A DNA stretch of 64,000 nucleotides. Origin: Blastomyces gilchristii SLH14081. Taxonomy: Eukaryota > Ascomycota > Eurotiomycetes > Onygenales > Ajellomycetaceae. Location: assembly GCF_000003855.2 (NCBI RefSeq), contig NW_003101682.1:3495344-3559343 (forward strand), given 5' to 3'. The notes beneath the pieces were generated by a model. That model saw only the letters and a list, made by a program, of their open reading frames with translations, was not told the DNA's origin and ran no database searches. Positions 11,030-22,141 of this stretch are shown here, in pieces (the first letter of the stretch is position 1; each line of letters starts with the position of its first letter). The translations under genes and the position numbers were made by a program.

Positions 11030-12274
11030 GCGATTTTTGAAGCCAACATCGACTTTCTCTGCCTCTTCTGAGAGAGTCCACATGTAAATGTCGTCCTTCC
11101 TCCCATATCCTCGGAAAAATACCCGTTTACGTTCCTTTCAGCCCTCTGATGCATATAATATAGTACCGTTGCGTTCATCGCAGACGATGTTACGAACTAG
11201 CATTTCCTGGGTTTCCTAACGCCGCCTCTTGTGCTCAGCAATCAGTCCGGCTATGAAACCCCTAGGAACCATTGTCAGCCAGCTTTCGGATCAACATTTC
11301 TACACACCCTGACAACTCCTGATGATACATAATTCCTTTTAGTACAGCTATTTATAGAAATTTTATTGGAGGAAATTCCTGTTTTATTCTCTCTCTTCTT
11401 AATTCTTGAGTATGGCTGCTTATTCTCGACTGCTTAATTTATTTATACCCTGCAATACCTGCTCAATGATTCATGCAACGAGGATTTTTCGGCGATAAAG
11501 CATGATATCTTGGACTCAGGAAATCCTAGGACCTAGTTATTCTCTTACATACAATTCATTTTAGGGTATATATCTTTTTAACGTTGATTGGATATTTTTT
11601 TGGAACACGTATGAGAGCAACTTTTATTTATTTTATGAATATATAAAACATCCATCAAACTCCGTGCCTCCCGAAAGATCGATATGAAAGAAAGCAAGTA
11701 CGGCGAACAAGCAAGCAAGATCGCGCACACACTATGGTTCAATGAATGCACGGCGCGAGGCACTTCATCAGGCATAAGTGAGGATAACCTCAAGAAGACC
11801 CTTCAGATTTTTCCTGCTCGCACGCTAACGCATGTAAAATCAGTGCATAACATTTTGAAAAAACATAATGGACGGTGTTTAACTAGCTGAGGTTTGTGGA
11901 ATGCGGATGTGATTGAATGAATGAAGAGGACGGGGAAGTAAAACAAATGCCAACAAAAAGCGGCAACAGAGCAAGGCAAAAAAATATTGGTGCAAGAGAG
12001 GCTTTTAGTGAAGATTTAAGACACCTTATTTTGGTTATCTTTCTGTATTTCCTTCCTTTTTTTCCCTTTCGTGATGTTTGGGGATGAAACAACAAACACG
12101 AAAAAAACAGGGCCAAGAAAAGTCGTCAACACGAAACATAACTTGTCAAAATAAACAAAACTTGCAACGTAAAAACCATGGAAAGGAGGGCAAAACATTC
12201 CAACCGTCGTCAAGAGAAATCAAGGAAATTCATCAGCACACCAAAAACAGGAAATAAAAAAACTGAAGATATCC
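11030..12274. other. Intergenic, no gene seen
   Basis: This is the 3' region of the transcription factor and of the convergent F-box gene. Only short open frames on both strands are present, and none has recognizable similarity. Composition is moderate and host-like. I see no RNA gene or repeat. Confidence 0.6.
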
Positions 12275-14058
12275 TTATATAGTAGAATGTCTCGGCTTTG
12301 AAATCACCCATTCCTCCCAGAGCTTCCTCTGCCGGTACTCCACATTGATTCCATTATCTTCAAGGTCATCGGCAGATATCAACGTCAGCGGCGTTGTCCA
12401 GTGTGAACAGGGTGATATCAAAGAGAAAGCCGTATCAGGCGAAAGTTCAATTTGATTTGCTCTGGGTCCATTGTCATCATTATGCGAGCTCAATCCGTCC
12501 GATTCATCACCGATGCTTTCATAGTCGTCGTTGTCACCGTTGGTGTCAGGATCATACCTGTCAAAAAAGTCGTCATCCTCGCTGTCAGAATTAGGGAATG
12601 ACTGGATATCTGATATATCGGCGCTGGTAGCCCACTTCTCGTCGAAAGCATTCGAATAATCGATCCGTCGCAGGCTGACCCACTCCAAATTATCCATCTC
12701 CTCACGCAACATGGAAAGGACATCTTTCCACAGGCTTCCTTCTTTGAGAAGGACGTCTCGTAAACGAAGACCGCGGAGCGTTCGGCGGTGGCGGCGTGCG
12801 AAGTCGATAATTTCTTCCGCATCCAGGCGCCAGGCTTGGATGCCGAATGCGCGCAGCCTCTCCCAGTATACGTTATGGAATATATCTTCGAGCTGGAGAT
12901 CTAGTGGTATCCGCGATGGAAAACCTAAATGCACAGCTTCCATATTTTTGGCTGCCATGAATAAAGTATGAAATACTTCTGATAATTCTCGCATCTCTGC
13001 ATTAACGTATCTTATCGCATCGAAGTGAATTTCCAAACAAGTCAGCTTGACAGCAAGCGCGGAAACCATATCGATTGGGGCTCGTTTTAACGTGAGAGCT
13101 GCTTGAGGATTTATCTGGGGGCCGGAGAATCGGTTGACAGGGGGCTGAGATTCGAGAAGAGCTATTGCGAGAGTCTGCACTGCATGGGAGCATGCCGGTT
13201 TCCAATCCAATGATACTAATGGATCAAGCGGATTATCGTGTCGCTCGATGAATTGTAAAAGCTCCCGCTCCATGTCATCCTGCACCTTCAAAATCTTTAT
13301 ATGTTGAAGCGATTTGAATGCCCGCATGGCCCGTTTCAGGGAAGCGAAATCTTCACCCGAGCTGACTAAACGTTTCTGCTCTTCTAGTCGACGATGATGT
13401 TCGGAAATCTTTAATTTACTGGAATCCGCCGTTAAGAAAAGTTCACTGAGCTTGTCTCGATCTAAAAATAAAACCGAAGGGCAGAAAAGGAGATAGAGCG
13501 TTAGACACACCATGTCTGAAGAAGAAATTGGAAAGAAAATGAGGGAGCAAGGAAGCAGCACGGGGAGATTAGGAATTATGAACAACCTTCAACGTAAAAC
13601 GACCGAATAATATACGTGAAATTTCTCGAATGCCTTGCCAAATGTGGGGAGCTTGACAACATATCCAACTTCCGAAATGCGCTTTCAGAAAACCGCACCA
13701 CGACCCGGCTAAATTTATAGGAGGCGCCTAGGTCTGCAAACCGTTTGCACACCTCTCTGAAGCGGTCGATGTCCGTCCTATAGTCTTCCTGGAAGCCATT
13801 CTTAGGATCATAAATGAGAGGTGTTGGCTCTGGTGGGCTGGGGCGCTTGAAACTCTCAATCGAGAGGTACGCACGACGGTCGACGCTGACGCATTTCTCA
13901 GGGTCCCGGGCCAAATGGTCCAATATTTCTCTTAACAGCTCATTTGAAAGGCCCAAAATACCGCGTGGTTCGTCCATCGCTTGGCTTTGAGAAGCCGATG
14001 ACGGCTTTTTTGCCGCTTCAAATTCTTGGTCGACAGATTCCTCATGGAATAGCCGCAA
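12275..14058 (-). CDS. F-box protein
   Basis: Two exons on the minus strand, 14058-13587 and 13461-12275, with a 125-bp intron (GTTGTT...TTTTTAG). The joined codon is GAT and the product is 552 aa. Residues of about 34-47 read LGLSNELLREILDHL, the typical start of an F-box that binds Skp1 in SCF ubiquitin ligases. The middle is Leu-rich without clear repeats (..LTCLEIHFDAIRY.., LRGLRLRDVLL), as in many fungal F-box proteins with degenerate leucine-rich substrate regions. A strongly acidic stretch (DSEDDDFFDRYDP...) lies near residue 460-500. The substrate is unknown. ATG 14058 is used, and a second Met 27 codons later directly precedes the F-box. A (TA)n run sits upstream at about 14205-14245. 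Confidence 0.8.
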
Positions 14059-14204
14059 TCGCGGGGAAAGAAACGAGAAAAAGGAAAAGAACCAACTGAG
14101 GATGAGAGTAGCCAGGTTGGCGAATTGTTCCGGCGAAAGCTGGTAACGGAGGGGTAATTGAGGGGCTAGCGGGTGGGCAGTATCTTTGAGATCAATATCA
14201 TAAG

Positions 14205-14246
14205 ATATATATATGTATATATATATATATATATATATGTATATAG
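14205..14246. repeat. (TA)n microsatellite
   Basis: An alternating TA run with two TG interruptions, about 150 bp upstream of the F-box gene start. Confidence 0.9.
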
Positions 14247-15893
14247 AAACTATATTTGGGATCCTTTTTGAAACCTAATAATAACTTATTCGCTCAAATA
14301 AAGTCCGAGTGGATCAGTTCAGTGTGGGGATAATACGGCAATAAGATCGTCGTCCAGCACAAAAGCGGAAAGGGAAAGTCAAAAAAACATGGGAGGGCTC
14401 AGGATAGGCATATAAAGAGGGCTTAAGCAGCCGTCAAAGCGAGAACCAGAACCGCTTTGGAAACAGCACTGCTGATCTGAATGTGGGGAGAGAAGGGCCA
14501 AATGGCGGGCCCTGAAATGAAGCACCACACCGCCAGCAACTGGGGGACTTCAGACGATAGCAACGACAAATAAGCATGCCGCAGCTGATTAGAGCATGTC
14601 CTTCACCTGCCCATAGGCAACTCGGTATACGCCAATATAGTGTCCGGGCGCTTCCATCCCCGTCGTCATCGTCGAGTAGAAGAGAAAAACGTGTGTGCTG
14701 CTAGCAGGGCTTCCTGCCATTGCCCACGCGAATGAGCAGCGCGGCCACTACACCATGCGGTCACATGATCGAAAATACACCAGCAGATCCTCCGCCAGCA
14801 GCGGCAGCATGCGGGCCGCGGTGAATCTAGAGAGACGAACCTTGGGCCCCTGGAGATAGGAGGACGCCAGAGTCTGTGGCGCGGGTGTGGCAGGCGAATT
14901 GTTGGGCAGAGCGGCGGCGTGCTGGCCTTGATATGCTGCACTCTGCAGAGCTTGGTTCTCCTAGTCGACCCAGTAAAACCCCCCTTAACTGCTCTCCCTC
15001 TGTCCAGAGGCGGATGCACGACCCAATGCTGCAGAGTCCCTGCAACCCACAGAGCAACCCCGCTGGTACATTGGCCGCTGGCCCCAGGCGGCGAATCACC
15101 ATGACAGATCAGCCGACGACGTAGGTGGGCATGATGCTCGAAAGGGGTCGAGAACCACCGACGTGTTCTCGGTTGTGACATCGAGCAGTGTTGGGATGGG
15201 GAAGTGGGATTCCACCCTTTTGGGCTGCGGCATCTGAGATATATACCCAACTTTGCCCTAACAGCCTTCCTCTCGCCTGAAGGATGAAGGTAGGACTGGG
15301 CAACGATCACAGCCTGAGTTTCATGGTCATTGTCCTAGACCACACTGCCTGCCGTGTCGTCAATCGTCAGCTCCAGGTTTTCATTTTACATCGCCTGGTT
15401 TACATACTATTATTGTACCATATCTCTATAACTAGCTTGAGCAACCTATGAAAGAGTGGGTAAGTGCATATTGTGCTGTACAACTCTACCTCAGGCCCCG
15501 ATTGACTGATACTCTGCTTTACTAATTTAGTGCTTTCTGAATAGTTATCCCATTTGCGTTTCCTACCACTCCACGACGGTTCAATCAGGCACGGGTGGTA
15601 TGGACTGGTCATATTCCCGTCGCAACTAGGACGGGAATAGTGCATTTATCTTGCAAGGTACGGGACTGTACCGTTTTAGCAAACATCCCAGGACTATCCG
15701 CCCCTACAGACAGGCATCCATATGTAGGTACAGGACATGCATCAGGGCCAAGGGTTTTGTTTCCTGAATTATCATCAGTTATGCAAACGGACAGACCAGA
15801 TGGGCAACAAACAAGGAACCCGAAGAACTCTTAGTTTTTCGTATGTCCTGGGCGTGTCCAACTTCGGCCCTTTACTCTCACTCCTGTCCATGT

Positions 15894-15919
15894 ACAGTAC
15901 ATGTACATGTACATGTACT
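15894..15919. repeat. ACATGT microsatellite
   Basis: Short tandem repeats of the unit GTACAT, which is partly self-complementary. It lies in an intergenic region. Confidence 0.75.
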
Positions 15920-16309
15920 TTGTACCTGTGAAATCAGAGAGTTAGCCTGTATCATCCGCTCCCGTGGCAGATTGTAAATCGGACCAACTCGCCCCGTTTT
16001 CATTCTAGGAATCTCACATCCTAGCCGTCCCCCTATGCTCTACAGAGTAATTATGAGCCTAATCAGCGGGGGGAAAAGAATGGAAGAAGGAAAATTTTCA
16101 TGTAAGTCCCGCTCTCTCTCCTTAGTGGAGCTGGCAACCTGCTTGTTGGCCCAGTCGTGCCCTTCTTTTAGCGCCCGGATGCCGCATCCTTGCTCGAATG
16201 CTGCATACAACTAACTCCATCTACTCACATAATTCCCCTGCGAATGATGAATTCTTCAAAAGGAAACATTTGTTCCGTTTTGCTTTCTTTTTCCATTTCG
16301 TTATTTTAC

Positions 16310-16325
16310 TACGGAGTACTCCGTA
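16310..16325. repeat. 16-bp perfect palindrome
   Basis: TACGGAGTACTCCGTA is exactly its own reverse complement. It contains inverted CGG triplets of the kind bound by Zn2Cys6 dimers (CGG...CCG), but the spacing of 6 and the perfect symmetry could equally reflect a repeat. Part of it recurs at 9716-9724 (TACGGAGTA). Its function is unknown. Confidence 0.6.
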
Positions 16326-17043
16326 CTCTGCTCTCTAATTGTTCCTGCACCCTCTCCCTGCTGTGTTCAGCCCTCGATGGAAGAAGCGGCCACGATGCCC
16401 CAGTAGCATGCTGTTCTTTTATTTGCTTTTTCTTCAGCCCCTCGTTACGACGCCACACGACGTCGTGGTTTGAGTTAGGGGTTTATTTTTACTGCACATT
16501 TTCACTTTCCACCGTGATGAACGATGGCATTTGCTGGCAGTTGTCCAGGGCATGCTTTAACAAATACGGGGTAGTAATGCCAACAAAAAAACTGCGCAGC
16601 GCTAGTCGGGTATCTACACAATATGGAGTTGTGGAAACTGTATACACAAAAAAAGGAATTTGTGGTGTTCCATGCAGATGTGAAGGCCATTGAATGCCTT
16701 GGAGCACCAACGCCGACCCTTGCGTGTTTTGTTTCAATTAGGCCCAAATCCCGGTCAAACACTGAGCCCCCATTTTACAAGAATAAAATTCGGGTTTCCT
16801 AGTCTTCCGATTCCGTGGCCATGGTTAAGACAGAGCTAGGGCATTATCTAAACGGGACAAAAGATGACCATTTTGCCTGAGAAAGGTGTGTCGGCTCACG
16901 GTGCAGGGTAAAGATAAGGGAAGAACTTCGGTTTATTGGATTTATCTATTCCCCCGTACACATTCTTAAAAGAAGGGAAACAAAGGGAGAATCAACAATC
17001 AGTCGCTGTTAAAAGACAAATGGAGATGACAGACTCTATATCC

Positions 17044-18330
17044 TCATAGATTTCCCTTAGCCAAGTTCATCTGACGTCGGCGAATTTGTGTACTGCTGAT
17101 CTTGGTCTCAAAATTCTCCACAGCCTCTCCTTGGCTTTCACCTTCACTGGCGTCCAAGACATCAACTTCAAAAACCTCGAGCATCGACCACCCTTTCTTC
17201 TCACGCTCGTCATTCACGGCTTGCCCGCCCAATCGAGTCTCCTTGGATACGACCAAAGCGCTTATGGCTTCGTCCGTGATAGTGGGGCCGAATGGGTCAG
17301 AAATCTGAACGAATTTGATATCCAGGTCCGATGACACCCGCACGCGGACATACTTGCCATTTGGAGCGGGATGGTGAACATATTCAATTTTGGCGGTCGC
17401 GGCCGGGGTGGCATACTGCTTCGCAAGCGGTGGGGAGAAATGTATCACTGATTCCATAAATCCCCAAACTCCCTGCCATCGCTCATCCCAACTTTCTAGG
17501 TACTCTGCATATTGTTTATTCACCAGCAGCTCATCCCCAGTGATGCCAATGGTGATGGTCCTTTGAACCGGCTTAGATCCTGGCGGCACTTCATCAATGG
17601 CAAGGGCAGTCGCTGTGAGCAGGAGTTTGTGCCCTGCATGCAGATGGTCAAAAGTACCGCCAACTGCAACGGAATAATGGCGTCGCGGATGCAGTGCGAG
17701 TGGCTCAAGAACCGTTGGCTGCGGCTGTAACGCTGACACGCCTGGAAGCCTTCGAATGGTGGGGGCCAGATTTGACAGCCCTCGTTTCTTTGCTGTCGTG
17801 GTAAGCGCATTCAGGAGCATATCCCCTTCTCTTGTCCCGAGAAAAAAAATGCTTTCCCAGGAACGACCTGAAGCTGCGAAATCGGTCAGATGGATAATTG
17901 GGCCTAGATTAGCACGCGAGACCTGGGAGCGATTTGTATCACCACCATCGTTATTGTCGCTGCCATTCTCGCTATCGTCAAGGAAAAACACTCTTGCATC
18001 CACCCCCCCGGGCCCGTCCAATTCAACCGCTTGTGCAACACTCGTCACGCCGAGGAGCCTATAGAAAGAAGCCAGCAGCTGTTGTAAATGCACGAACGAC
18101 CTGCCTCGCGGTGCAGAATCCGGTGCAGCTAAACCACGTGCGGTAATTGCGATATCTAATACCGCTTTACTACTAGTTCCTTTGATAGGACTGGAAAGTT
18201 CGGCAAGGATGATTGACAACGCGGGGTTGTATGCAGCTTTCAAAGAAGAATATGAGGTTGAGGACGTGCTAGGGAGTAAGAGCAATGCTTCATGGCGAAG
18301 ATCTCCGCCAGACGCCATATCGTCCAGCAT
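17044..18330 (-). CDS. CAB4: Pantetheine-phosphate adenylyltransferase (Cab4-type)
   Basis: Single-exon 428-aa protein. It transfers AMP from ATP to 4'-phosphopantetheine, the penultimate step of CoA synthesis. The nucleotidylyltransferase signature GGTFDHLHAGH is at residues 224-234, and the T/HxGH motif binds ATP. Downstream are a G-I-T-G-D-E-L segment (about 263-270), DPFGPTITDE (about 345), ALVVSKET (about 357) and the C-terminal ISSTQIRR (about 411-418), which matches the ISST-x-IR signature of the family. The N-terminal 215 residues are poorly conserved, as in fungal Cab4 and the PPAT half of human COASY. It is divergent from the WD40 gene. Start: ATG 18330, with a second Met at codon 5. 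Confidence 0.92.
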   Translation of the reverse strand: MLDDMASGGDLRHEALLLLPSTSSTSYSSLKAAYNPALSIILAELSSPIKGTSSKAVLDIAITARGLAAPDSAPRGRSFVHLQQLLASFYRLLGVTSVAQAVELDGPGGVDARVFFLDDSENGSDNNDGGDTNRSQVSRANLGPIIHLTDFAASGRSWESIFFLGTREGDMLLNALTTTAKKRGLSNLAPTIRRLPGVSALQPQPTVLEPLALHPRRHYSVAVGGTFDHLHAGHKLLLTATALAIDEVPPGSKPVQRTITIGITGDELLVNKQYAEYLESWDERWQGVWGFMESVIHFSPPLAKQYATPAATAKIEYVHHPAPNGKYVRVRVSSDLDIKFVQISDPFGPTITDEAISALVVSKETRLGGQAVNDEREKKGWSMLEVFEVDVLDASEGESQGEAVENFETKISSTQIRRRQMNLAKGNL

Positions 18331-19055
18331 TCAGAACCCTACAATATAAGTTGATATAAAGTTGCCTCGATAAGATCGGGTAATATTAGAGCTGAACCGA
18401 GCCGAATAGAATGTGCCTTGGGAGACGCGAACGCCAGATATTGTATTAGTGAAGGACGAGAAACATGCAAAGATACTGTATAATCGTCACGGGCTGGCTG
18501 ATTCACTGGTATATGCTTCGAATAGACACGTTTTCCTTTTGATATTGCTTTAATTTCTATAGTTATTTATATTTCGTCGGCGGGGTGTCTCTCTTCCCAT
18601 AAAATGAGCCGAGGGAGAGGGAAGCTGAGTCACGTGTATACCTCTGCTGAGTCATGCGCTCGCCAAGGCAATGCGGCTCGTTGTTGACGTCGAGCTCGCG
18701 ATATCAAATCGCCGTCGACACTCTCTGTAGTTGGTGAATATGCCTCTACATGGGCAACATCACGTCCATTATCCTACAGGTAGTGCACAGGATGCACCCC
18801 CAACTAACCCTAGTGCAACTGGTGGAGTATTTCAGACTACACAAGTTCTAGGCTCTGTTGGCGCTCCCATCGCGAACTTGCGCGGCGCCCCTCCAACACC
18901 ACATCCTCAGGTTCGGACCTCCTTTACTTCTCCAACGATCACTCGGCGGGCGCTATCAGCGGTGGCGACCGGGCTGATACGATATCTACCAGGCTCCCAG
19001 CCCAGGCATAGAGGCTTGAGATACCTCCCTACCCTCCACAACGTAAGCTTCTACT
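18331..19055. promoter_or_regulatory. Divergent promoter region of PPAT and WD40 genes
   Basis: The stretch holds TGAGTCA at 18626-18632 overlapping an E-box CACGTG at 18631-18636, a second TGAGTCAT at 18648-18655, and a CRE-like TGACGTCG at 18685-18692. TGAGTCA is the Gcn4/CpcA and AP-1 type site. An upstream open frame (ATG 18740) runs in another frame past the WD40 start. Binding is inferred from motifs only. Confidence 0.5.
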
Positions 19056-21168
19056 ATGGCGGAACCCTCTCAGACCTTCAATGGCCCCCGGCGGCAACAA
19101 ACTTTCCCGCGACAGCCAGAGGAACTACACATCCCTGCAGCGAGCAACTCATTGGCCTCAAATGGTCCCCGACCAGGCCAACATCAGTTTCCCTCTGCAT
19201 CTGACTATAGCGCACCGTCAATAAATATTCAACCGTCCCAATTCTCCAGTGGTGCTAGCAATAACACCACCTCACTTCCGGGAGCATTGCAGCCGGGACC
19301 TGGAAATCGACCAGGTCCTTCTAATACCACTGCTCCGCCATCCATACAAATGCTACCACACTTGGCCACCCAACCGCTCTCTCCCAACACGCCTACAAAA
19401 TCCAGCCAATCCAGCCAACAACAAGCATTCTCTAGGTCCAGTCCGTCGTCCACGTTCGATCAACAGAAATACAAACATGTAGGGAGCACACCTGATAGTG
19501 GGAAGTACATATCGCCGACTTCAGGCACTTATGCGGCACAGACTCCACAGACGTCGTCTCCATACTCACCTTTAGGACTGGCTGATATCAGACCCCACAT
19601 TGATTCTGCGATGTCGGAAGCCACAGGCAGTTCTGTGGCAGGAGGCAATAGTGCTAATATCCTATACCCTACAAACAGTAATTACCTCGCTCCATGGGCG
19701 GTATACGCCTTTGATTGGTGTAAATGGCCTGCTCCGCCAGGAGGGTCATCATTCGGGAAAATCGCTCTAGGAAGCTATCTTGAAGACAGTCACAATTATG
19801 TATGTTCTGCATCTGCTGGACACATAGCTTATCCTAGACAGTATGCAATATTGTACGACTTGGCCAGACTCAACTAATTATCGTTACAGATTCAAATTCT
19901 AAGCGCACAGCGTGCTTCTTCAGATGTGCCGGAATCTCCCGATGGAAATCCGGGTTTGGAATTTATAAAGACCGCGGAGGCTACACATTCATACCCGGTG
20001 ACCAGAATATTATGGGAACCTCCCTCGTCCCAAAAGCAATCAACCGATCTATTGGCTACCTCTGGTGATCATCTGCGCCTTTGGTCATTACCGGCAGACT
20101 CCCACTCTCAGTCTTACCTGAGTAACTCTATCAACCGATCAAGCAAGTCGAGAAATCAACCTATACAGAAGCTTTCACCGCTCGCTCTACTTTCCAACTC
20201 CAAATCGCCGGAACATACTGCTCCAATTACATCATTAGATTGGAATGTTGTGTCTCCAAGCCTAATCATCACTTCAAGCATCGACACTACATGTACTATT
20301 TGGGACATTCCCACGCTAACGGCTAAAACCCAGCTGATTGCACATGATAAAGAAGTGTATGATGTCCGATTCTGTGCCAACAGTGTTGATGTGTTTGTTA
20401 GTTGTGGCGCAGATGGCAGCGTTCGGATGTTTGACCTAAGAAGCCTAGAGCATAGCACGATTATCTATGAACCGTCCGAAAAAAATGAAAAGTGTAAACC
20501 GCACTCGCCTTCAATTTTAAAAGCGTTTTTATACTAACATATTTTTAGTAGCGAACCCAGGGAACCTTACGCCACCCTCTCACAATGCCCCCTGGCCTCC
20601 TCCCCTACTAAGAATAGCCGGTAAGTGCCTTGCCCCCCTGAATAGGTCCGCCCGAATAAGCCCGCGGGCCCTAGCTCTAGAAATAAGATCCTCGAAGTTA
20701 CTAACCTACGCTCAAGCGTCACCCCACGATGCCCATCTACTTGGCACCTTCTCTCAAGACTCCAACATAATCCGCATACTTGATGTTCGACAACCGGGCC
20801 AAGCCCTACTCGAATTAAAAGGCCACGGAGGTCCCATAAACTGCATCGAATGGTCTCCCACCCGCCGCGGCACCATCACCTCAGGCGCAGATGACTGCCT
20901 CGTTCTAGTCTGGGATCTTATCAATCAAAGCAATGCTGCAGCTTTCCCCCCAGCTCCGCCCCCACCAAATCATAGTGGCACTTCCAATGGGCCCGCAACC
21001 GTTGAACGTGGCCCCGCCGCAGCGTGGCAATGCGATTACGAGGTTTCGAATATTAGCTGGGCGCCGCATGCGAGTAGCGGCATGCCTGGGGCACCTGGGG
21101 TTGGTGGGGTTGGTAGGGATTGGGTGGGGGTGTGTGGTGGTCGTGGGCTGTGGACAGTGTCGATATGA
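19056..21168 (+). CDS. WD40 repeat protein of the WDR68/DCAF7/TTG1 family
   Basis: Four exons: 19056-19799, 19890-20493, 20552-20620 and 20717-21168 (622 aa). Introns 2 and 3 have TACTAAC-type branch points. The first ~200 residues are Pro/Ser/Gln-rich and probably disordered. WD40 sequence begins at VYAFDWCKWP and includes LGSYLEDSHNY, DLLATSGDHLRLW, TSSIDTTCTIWDI, LIAHDKEVYDVRF, GADGSVRMFDLRSLEHSTIIYE, IIRILDVRQPGQALLELKGHGG and SGADDCLVLVWDL. SSIDTTCTIW and AHDKEVYD are hallmarks of this family, which acts as a scaffold for DYRK-type kinases and cullin-4 ligases in animals. The tail is Gly-rich. The exon 3 acceptor is an NAGNAG site, so 20549 is an alternative start for that exon. ATG 19056 has a good context (ACTATGG). 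Confidence 0.88.
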
Positions 21169-22141
21169 AACTTCTCTTTTATCACATTTTCCCTTTTCTG
21201 TTTCGAAAAATTAGAAGATGGAGAACAGACATCTTAAGATTTTCCGCGGAGTGAAGAGTACGGCTGCTGCGGGCGGAAGAAGATAAAAGAAACATACGCA
21301 TTGGTCCGGTTTGAACTGTCTTGTTTTTTGCTTCCTTTTTGGTCGACCTTTATATATAGGTGGGATCACTCCGGACCGTTCCGCGTTTTCTCTTTCTCCC
21401 CGCTTTTGTCTCTTTCACATACATAATCTACCCTATACGTTTTCAGGTTCAGATTGGGTTTGGAGAACGGTCGTTCGAGATGGAAAACTTAATGAATTAC
21501 GAAAGCCTTTACTTTTTGCCTTATTTTTTGCCTTCGTTTCCCTCTCTCACATTTTCTTTCTTTCTTCTGTGTTTGTTTGGCTCCCATATTTAGCTTTTAT
21601 TCTTGGATTTCACCATACAAGATTTCTGGTTTCCCATTTTATTTTTATTTTATTTTTATTTTATTTTTTAGTTGTTGCTCCTTTTGTATTACCGAGCTTT
21701 ATATTCCCGCCCTCTAATAAATAGATACAAGCAATTTGCGGCTTTTTCCTTCTCGCATTCAACCCCCGGGCTTTCCAGTTTGGAAGTGGCTTTTCTATTC
21801 CAATTCTTTAGGAATTGGGAATAATAGATCCAAGTCAGAAAGAAGAGGCGCCTTGAATGATGTTGAACAGAAATGACGGTTAAAAGAAGAGCGCCGACAA
21901 ATAAGAAGCGGGTAGTTGGGGAAGAAATCCACGAGATGAGGCGGGGATGGACAGAGATAGAATTCCAGGTCATCGTATAAAGGCAAATACAGAAAAACCA
22001 TGCTAGGAACACCGTGAAAATAAAAATGGAAGCAGTAAAAGGGCCAAATATGTACACACATTCCGCAATGCCATTTATATGTCCGATAATCGGAAGAGGA
22101 AAAATGAATATTAATTAAAATACAAACACGCACAAAAAAGG
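21169..22141. other. Convergent 3' intergenic region
   Basis: Pyrimidine-rich sequence between the WD40 and acyltransferase genes, including a (TTTTA)n run at about 21637-21670. Open frames here are low-complexity and unsupported. It probably holds 3' UTRs and poly(A) signals of both genes. Confidence 0.6.

Larger units (their letters stand above)
14247..17043. other. Long intergenic region without a supported gene
   Basis: About 2.8 kb between the F-box gene and the PPAT gene. A GC-richer block at about 14660-15320 is open in several overlapping frames, the longest being 214 codons on the minus strand (15310-14666), but none shows a known domain. A 167-codon open frame at 16190-16693 is Cys/Ser/Leu-rich with no recognizable motif. 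A TACATG-type microsatellite and a 16-bp perfect palindrome are listed separately. A long non-coding RNA or extended UTRs are possible. Confidence 0.5.

Noticed and set aside
16190..16693. A 167-aa protein-coding gene on the plus strand
   Set aside because: No domain, biased composition and an overlapping minus-strand frame of similar quality.
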